Source of the DNA: Agrocybe praecox
Lineage: Eukaryota > Basidiomycota > Agaricomycetes > Agaricales > Agrocybaceae
DNA: 64,000 nucleotides
Direction of reading: 5' to 3'
Assembly (NCBI GenBank): GCA_964017145.1
Contig: OZ024842.1
Location: forward strand, 4,464,001 to 4,528,000
The notes under the pieces: model-generated
Database searches by the model: none
Seen by the model: only the letters and a program-made list of their open reading frames with translations
What the model was told of the DNA's origin: nothing
Made by a program: the position numbers and the translations under genes
Part shown: positions 57,044 to 64,000 of the stretch, in pieces
How positions within the stretch are numbered: the first letter of the stretch is position 1
Layout of the letters: every line of letters starts with the position of its first letter

Positions 57044-60000
57044 GTTTGAAAGAAAGGAATGTAGCATTAGCATTCAATGCATATTGGGGACAAACGCCGT
57101 TGTATTTTCTGTTTTACCAGAGGATATACCTAGAGAAATACTATTTACTTGGGATTTTTGGCCATAATTGTATATGCAGTGTATGATCATCGCCTTACGC
57201 ATTGTTTCCACTGTGGAGTAAAATCAAGCCTATTCAGCGATCAGATCAACCCCACAGAAAGACACAGCAACATCTGCGACATTCAGTCTGCCCTACCGAG
57301 GTAGATTTACCGACGTCTATCAACAAAGTCAGGCGACAGCTGGGAGGCATCGGGTTACCCCCGCAATATAGCGCCATTGAACTTTCTCGTCCTAGTTCCG
57401 CAATTCATAGCTTAATCAGACTTTTATAGCGTTAAGGCTCGTAGGATTCTCAATTGTCACTATTCTTACAGAATTGAAAACTTTCAAGAACTTGAAATAC
57501 GCGCACCATCGTTAGTACACAAAAGATAATAGATTTCGCTCATTGGGGCTCATGCACATGAATATGAATACACGTCGAGGACTTTAATTAATCAATTATA
57601 AGTCTTGTCAAATAATTGATATTATGTAGCGAGCATATGGGGAGGCATAATTTACACATTGCGAGACCCAATCCTTACGAGCATGGGGATGATCGTAGTA
57701 GGCATCCACTACTTATCGAAGTGACTGCATTCATGAAAATGGAGCGATAAGATCAGATTAGACGCTGGAGCAGTCCAGGATGGAGTTGGATGGCGTAGCT
57801 GGGCTCGGAAGCGCGTCGAACAGCCTCGCATAATGGCGGTAGTGGCCAAAGAATGTGTTCCACTATGGACGCGTCTCTATCATAAAGGTAATCGATCTAA
57901 TCTAATCTATCTGTACGGATTGGGAAATCGGCCAGATTGCACCGTCACAACGCGCGAAGAACATATGTATTGTATAGACAGTCAACGGGACAAGGAAATC
58001 AAGAAAGAAAGAGTAACTCACCGAGGTATCGTTATTATTGCCCTATGGAGGATAACAAAGTAGCAATAAAATCAGCACGAGACATACGACTTGAAGAATT
58101 CGCGATTCGCGACTCGTAAGGAGAAAACAAGCAAAACAGTGAGAGTGCATTTTCGCTCTATCAGGTCCTGTGAGCGGAAATATACTCGCCCTTGTGGTAT
58201 TTGTGTCTGGGAAAAGTGTGTGCAGGATGCCTGGTGCGGTTTGAATGTGTTACGTTTTGCATCGGCAGACGGTATGTGTATGTATGCCTATGAGATAGCC
58301 TATTAGCGGGGTTGGATGAAAGTATAGGATACATACGTAGCAATACGCAAAAGTATCATGTACTTTGCATCCGGTTGTAGTATAGAGAGACCACTATGAG
58401 GTTGTCCATGGGTCCGTACGATGTTGAAACTTTCAAACTCGAGTCTGTAGGGAGGAAGCAGGTTTGGAGAACGAGCAATATCCGACGAGATACTGGGTAA
58501 TGTCATTATCCGTGAAGCCGTTTATGACGTCCGCTAACGCATAACTTTGTGACAAGGAACTAAGCACGAAAAGAACAAGTCTGTGACGCCATGGAAGGAA
58601 GAGTAAGAACACGTCAAGGAGCTTCGTATAGCGATACAGAAGGAGAAAAACATGACCGGAGTAGCCAGTGGGATTGGGGGAAGTCGCGGCGGAGTCGATA
58701 ATCCATGGTCTTATTGGCCCAAAAACTATCACCGTACGTTTGTTATGTTGAGTGAAAGACCGGCATAGTTCGAGCTCGTCCACGTCTGACGCTCATAAGG
58801 GACAAGTGGTGCGGCGATGAGGAGATTTAAGCATGATCAAAAGCTTGGTATCATGGTGAATGCGGTCATAGGCAAGGAAAGGGTAAATGATGATGGGAAT
58901 AGCGAGCGCCTTTGGGAAATTAATCATAGCGGGGTCCATAATTCTGATGCTACCGGTGAAGAATCGATCAGAGTCAGTTTGTTATAATAAGTAAAAGGAA
59001 AGAGGTAATACGCACGCAAGCCACGACCCAGTCCTGAGATCCCTATCTAAATAAAATGGCTCCAAGTCTCTGCCATCGACGGGAACAGGGGGATAGGCCA
59101 ATAGCCAGGGTGTGGAATGAATGTCTTTGACGCAACCTGTAACGTTCGCGAATCACTTTCAGCGGGTAAAGCACAGCGGTAAGTACCAAGTGTTGAGAGC
59201 CGAACGCTAGAGATGGAGAGGATAGTCCATGAACGGGTGAACACAAACAAGGAGGTTGTAGAATGACAAAGATACCGTATAAGACACGGTGACTGCGAGA
59301 GGGGAATGGGTTCTGGGTGGCTGACGGACTATGGACCGAGCCTGGGAATATTCAAGCAATGCAGAAATTCGATATGAGATATGTGGCAGATATATAGCAC
59401 AATATCTCCTACAAGACATCATTAAGAAAAAGTCGATAAGTGGACAAAGGAAGGAGGCATCGGAGGTGGATAAAATTTAGAACACAGGCTCCGCCATCAC
59501 CAATTCAACTCCGCTAGCAGACGGCATGATGACGGCTATGGGAACTTATCTATATTTGGTTGTTAAGGGGTTTACTTTGTTGATGCCGCCCCCTTTTGCT
59601 CCCTCTTCAATTCTTTCTCGTCACTCTAGCTATGTAGTAAATAGTATTCAAGTACTCCTGCACTCCTGCATCATGGCCCACCAGACTAGAACTCGGACTT
59701 CGAAGATTCTCCGCGCGCTCAGTGACCGACTAGCATTGTAAATTTGACGTATCTAAGTTGGTCATTTTCTTTTTGGTTCCCTATCCTTTCCTCCCTTTCC
59801 ACCGTTCGCTTTTGTTGCATCAAGAACATCGCTAACAGCCCCCATGCACACAGGTCATCTACTACCGTATCGACCCTTCAAACATCAACTACGTGCTCTC
59901 GAAAGTGACGAACCCCCAATGCACCATACAGGACAAGCGCCGCTGTTCATGTGCTGTATCCGTTGGAGAACCTCGCTTCTGTTATCGGTACGTCCTCTGT

Positions 60001-61540
60001 CACATATTAAATCCCAATTGGAGTCATGTTTTTCATGGGTAGACGTGAACATGGTGGAAATTACAGGAAGTATTCAAATGGCGAGCCTCTTCCCCAGAAA
60101 AAAAGATACCTTACAAAGCACCAAATTCCATGGGTACCTCTGCCGGCGACAAACATATATACAACCTCCAATCGTTTGTTTTCCCGAGTCCTCTTCATCT
60201 GGATCATAACGCGCCCTCGATAATCTGGTCACCTTTGTCATGATCCGTATTCCTCATCCCCCCAGCTCTCTGTCCGTCGGTTGCATGCTCAAGCACTCAA
60301 GCACTCAAAGTACTCAAGCTCAAGCTTCCACGTTCACGTTGAATGCAGATGCTAAGCGCTATTCGTTGAGGTCGGTGCATCTATTGGAATGAAACCTCTA
60401 CGTTTCTCTTCCTGCCTGCCCCTCGCCAAATCGCCATCACCCCTCGCACAAACACAAACGCGTCGACTAATATGATGAACGTTTGGGTCTTCGTCGTCGT
60501 CATCGCCGCATCAACAATCCATTGGTCCTGGCTCCCCTGTTTCTCTCTCTCTTTTCTCCTACTCATCATATCAATGACGTCATCTCCACCATCCTGTTTC
60601 GGCTCTCACTTTCAAATTTTAATGCTTCAGTCACACAGGATTGAGTCTCAAGATCTCAACTCCACCTCAACGCGACCCGCCCCAGGCCCTCCAAGCCTTT
60701 TCACTTCGGCACGGTGCTCCTCGTTGGCCTTTATCGTCCCTCTTGATTCGCGAGTCGTGCTGCTGCGGCATTCTTTGGTGCTATGGACGTCTTTTGGTTC
60801 GTCGTCCCCCTTTTGGGACCCCCGGGGGAGCGGGACCATATATGGGTTTACCGTATTAGACGCCTGCGGCTGCGGGATGGGCGATGTTTGGTGATTTGGG
60901 CCAAGGTTTGCACGAGCGTTAGGGGGTATAAGTTGTAGTGGGTTAGGGAGTTGGAGAGGACGACTTGAGGAGGCGGGTGTTTAGGAGGCCTAGGGGGAGG
61001 AAGAGTTGTACATTGACTAGTCTGTGCTGGATGTTTGGGCTGGCACCCTCAAAGTGAACGCTACGTTTACCAACACCACCACTTAAAAATATCGTTGGTA
61101 CCACACCCCTCCTCTCTTTCTTCCCAGCGACTTACTTTTTCTCTCGTTTGCCCCTCTTCTCTTCTCTTCCTCCCTTTTCTTTCTTTCTTCTCCCTGCTCC
61201 AGTCGACCTTCTCGTCATTCCCCCCCTGTTCTCCTTTATGCCACTCTTCCTCCCGCCTTTGTTTGATAGGAATTCGAAACCAACGTCAACCTCGCATTGC
61301 ACCATATTTCTTCCTTTCCTTCAAGTAGATAATATTAGATCTTGTATATTTTATGACTAAATACATAGTTTATATCATGAGAGCCAAATCTGGTCGGAAT
61401 CGAAGTGCAGCATGCAGCGACTAGTTGAAAAAATTGACTTCTGCACCTTAACATCTGAATGTGTTAGCTGGATGTGCTTACTTCCGAGGATTTCATCATA
61501 CGTACCTGGGTCTATGCGGAAAATCATATCTGTTGCCCTG
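57044..61540. other. 4.5 kb without a supported gene
   Basis: Minus-strand frames at 58.3-59.4 kb carry hydrophobic stretches and words such as GYWPIPLFPSMAETW, vaguely like a membrane acyltransferase, but stops interrupt them. Plus-strand frames at 59.5-60.9 kb are also unassigned. 61085-61262 is a strong polypyrimidine stretch on the plus strand, as in fungal promoters, but no gene follows it. Confidence 0.4.
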
Positions 61541-63094
61541 CTAGGATCGGACTCGGTCCAGGTAATTCTTCATCTCTTGGCGTCCGAGAGCTCCGCGCCT
61601 GCGAAATCCGGTTATAAGTAGTCCGAAAGGTTTCCGCATTTCCTCTTCACATTGTTCGACAAGTTGTTCAGAAAATCCAGCTTGAGGAAGGAGGAAGACT
61701 ATATAGCCAAGAAGCAGAAAGTTCATTCTGCTGTCGTAGTCTGAGGCGGTGCCGTTTAATAAGAATGGCCATTGGCCATTGTCTAAGGTCAGTGCATTCA
61801 ACAATTCGTCTTCGTCGTCCGGGTACAGAGAAATGCGAAGTTTCTTTACACAATGTAAGGCTGCCTTTGCATAGGCAGAAGGGCCTATAGGGTAGTCGTC
61901 CGATTGGTCTCGGTGCTGTAGAAAGCGGGTAAAGTGCCGTAAATGGTGAGCTTTTCCGTCCTCGAGTGCAAAGGATTCAAAGAGATGGAGCACGTCATAA
62001 TGCTTTGAGCTGTCGAGGGACTGTCCGACGCCGTGAATGATTGGTACACAGATGTCACTCCCCAGGTTACATGCAACACATAAGAGCAGAAGTGACCGGT
62101 CATCTTTATAATAGTGTGGCAGCTCATTCAAAAATACCTGTTGTACATATTCTTGGTGTTGTTTCTCTATTACGGCCCAGCGCTCATCTAAAGGGGCCTG
62201 CGCGCAAATTAAGGAAATTAACATCAAATAAAGATTTCTTTCCTTACCATGCATGCACAGAATGGAAGCCGGAACCAAAATACAAATTTTCGGAGGTCCA
62301 TAGGAAGGGTATGACTTTTAAGTTCCCTCTGGGATCTTATTTCCCTCGATATATGGTCGATAAATGAAAAGTTCTCAGCGCTATGGATTAGCGAAGTTGA
62401 GCTCTGGCATAGCGGAAGTTCCCTTGTAATGAATTCCTCAAGGCGATTCAGAGGCAAGGATTCGTGGCCGGGATCTGAAACAATTGAGTTTGTCATGTTC
62501 TGGGAACACTCTTACCTTTGACCACATATTGAATTATATTTGCAATATGCTGTGATCTGTATGTATCAATGTCAAGGAATTGGTCTCCGGACCTCACGGG
62601 GTCGAGAAGGAAGTCATGAAGTGAAGTGTGTAGGATTTTCACGACCTCAAAGTCCCTGTCAAGCCAGCTAGAAAAAAACTTTTTAATAGGGACAATGGCC
62701 CCTAGATCACAGACCAAAATCTCGAGCTCTCCCGGCTCCAAAGACATAAAGGAGGATATGACAGGATTTCCCTGATCTAATACACGATGTGAGAAGATAC
62801 TAAGCATATATAAAACGCGTGCTCGATCTGCAACAGAACGGAGGATCATTGTATATAGCGCATCCAATTGCCCAAAGGGCAAGTCACCTTGAGCCGGTCG
62901 TAGATTATTCACCATATCAAGGCGGTGATTGGGCCGATGGCTGATAGATTGAACGTAACGAAGGACCGTTGCCGCATAAATGAATTGCCCGGACGATTTT
63001 CTGACGATTTCTTCCAGAATATCGTCGGATGGCCAAGAAGCAGGGATTAGAGATTTAAATCGATGATTGTGACAGACCCCGTCCTGCGGATAGG
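61541..63094 (-). pseudogene. 5'-truncated NACHT paralogue (NACHT 2)
   Basis: Exons 62516 to about 63094, 62248-62474 and 61541-62197, with introns of 41 and 50 nt, correspond to exons 2-5 of NACHT 1 and share its splice phases. Matching pieces are LRPAQGDLPFGQLDALYTMI, the D at the exon junction (KDPGHESL) and the C-terminal YKDDRSLLLLCVACNLG and EMKNYLDRV. The frame is open throughout, and the segment KSSGQFIYAATVLRYV, missing in NACHT 1, is present. Upstream of about 63094 similarity stops and the Walker A/B part of the NTPase is not found, so the gene is truncated or rearranged. The intron of NACHT 1 at 14848-14905 is absent here. Confidence 0.8.
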
Positions 63095-64000
63095 CCGAGC
63101 GAAAAGCGTCCACATCAAAAGCGTCCACCGTAAGACTATGGCAGACATAACATTAAACCATAAGATAAAGGGGAACTACTGACAAAAATTAGCGATGTGC
63201 TTATCCCAACAGGTATTAGTTGAACGTACGCTTTTACCGTCTGCACGAGGCTCTGGGAGTATAACACGCAGGATTAAAAGCACAGAGACGCCCGCTTCCT
63301 ACAAGTATGGCACGACCGAGTGAGAGCATAATCAACAGAACCAAGCAACCAGATCGAGGAGAACCGGTGAGGACGTTGAAGGAGACAGTCATAAGGAAGG
63401 TTCTAGAGAAAGATTGGTGCTCGACGCATATAAACGCATTTTCAAGAGATGATCTAGCGTAGCCGTAATTCCAACCAAGGAGATAGCTTTGAAAGACGCA
63501 AAGCAGAAGTTCGAGGGTTTTATGTGAGAGTAGCAAGAGGTGTAGCAGGTTATTTAGTACCGTTTGAACCCAGATTGATAAAGGTCCAGTTTCCACGATT
63601 CGACTTTGTCATCGATGCCGATATTCTGGACTGGCAGGGACGTACACCATTTCTAGAAACCACTAGTAAGCGGAAAGGCTAAATCAAGCGAACGAAAATA
63701 CGGGGTGAAAAGAGGATAAGCCACGGTGTATGAGCCCAGGCTTACGCCGGCCATCTTTTTGTCATCCGCACTTTCAGAACTCCGTAGCGTCCTTCCTTCT
63801 TTCGTGAGCGGACGCACGTTCGAACGTTCAAGAGCCTTTCTTACGACACTACTCGCCAATCCTATGTCCCGGCTGACTAGAATGCTTTGTATTTTTCAGG
63901 GTTTACAAGCAAGCGATGACGGTCCAGTCATTACGAAAAACGGAATAGACGGTATGGCCATAGTTGAACGTTATGCCTTATCGTTGATGTGGTCGTCTAT
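63095..64000. other. Right-edge region, no gene assigned
   Basis: Minus-strand frames of 68-120 codons (63234-63596 is Leu-rich) do not match the missing NACHT N terminus. Confidence 0.4.

Noticed and set aside
58161..59422. Possible minus-strand membrane-protein gene
   Set aside because: Hydrophobic pieces and splice-like sites exist, but stops interrupt every assembled frame and no family motif is complete.
60472..60894. 140-codon plus-strand frame with hydrophobic N terminus
   Set aside because: Ser/Pro-rich composition, no recognisable domain, and the competing frame is equally open; not enough evidence.
61085..61262. Strong C/T-rich stretch, promoter-like
   Set aside because: No gene with a credible start follows it on the plus strand within the next few hundred bases.
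1..64000. tRNA or rRNA genes
   Set aside because: I looked for T-loop type GGTTCGAATC and paired arms and found none convincing; a covariance-model search would be needed to exclude intron-containing tRNAs.

Overview
The window looks like a piece of an agaricomycete (mushroom-forming basidiomycete) genome. Three things point there. Genes carry several short GT-AG introns of about 41-66 nt. The gene families are typical of that group: expanded F-box/leucine-rich genes, NACHT NTPases, DUF6699, eight-cysteine CFEM proteins, a fungal 7TM rhodopsin-like protein and extended SDR reductases. Intergenic DNA is full of small non-coding inverted-repeat elements. No rRNA, convincing tRNA, CRISPR or prokaryotic feature was seen. 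All exon models were read by eye from splice motifs, frame continuity and paralogue comparison.

Layout. 0-19 kb is an F-box/NACHT accessory cluster: intact F-box genes at 0.9-2.7, 5.8-7.6 and 17.4-19.0 kb, a frame-disrupted NACHT gene at 14.6-17.0 kb, and gene fragments. A 2.3-2.6 kb block (module R) occurs three times (3.0-5.3, 8.1-9.8, 12.0-14.5 kb). Its neighbours show that a larger F-box / R / NACHT / F-box unit was duplicated and then deleted differently in each copy. 19.9-24.8 kb holds an SDR reductase and two tandem CFEM proteins with a 632-bp MITE between them. 25-29.9 kb has no recognisable gene.

29.9-43.8 kb begins with an intact DUF6699 gene. It is followed by a tandem segmental duplication (about 30.5-38.1 and 38.6-43.8 kb) in which both copies keep an intact 320-aa 7TM gene. 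The two copies differ by insertions that can be dated against the empty site in the other copy. These include a 2.2-kb insert with inverted arrays of a TTAATCCATCC motif and a MITE nested inside another inverted-repeat element. 44.3-47.5 kb carries two more SDR genes in tandem, one of which has lost its catalytic Ser and Tyr. F-box genes follow at 47.7-49.4 and 50.1-51.9 kb, then a 1-kb foldback element (52.8-53.8 kb), a single-pass membrane protein gene (55.5-57.0 kb), a gene-poor stretch, and a 5'-truncated NACHT paralogue (61.5-63.1 kb).

How the genes may work together is mostly inference. F-box proteins would recruit targets to SCF ubiquitin ligases. NACHT proteins are intracellular STAND sensors linked in fungi to nonself recognition. 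CFEM proteins are cell-surface, often haem/iron-related proteins. SDRs are NADPH-dependent carbonyl reductases. The pattern is a fast-evolving accessory locus rather than one pathway.
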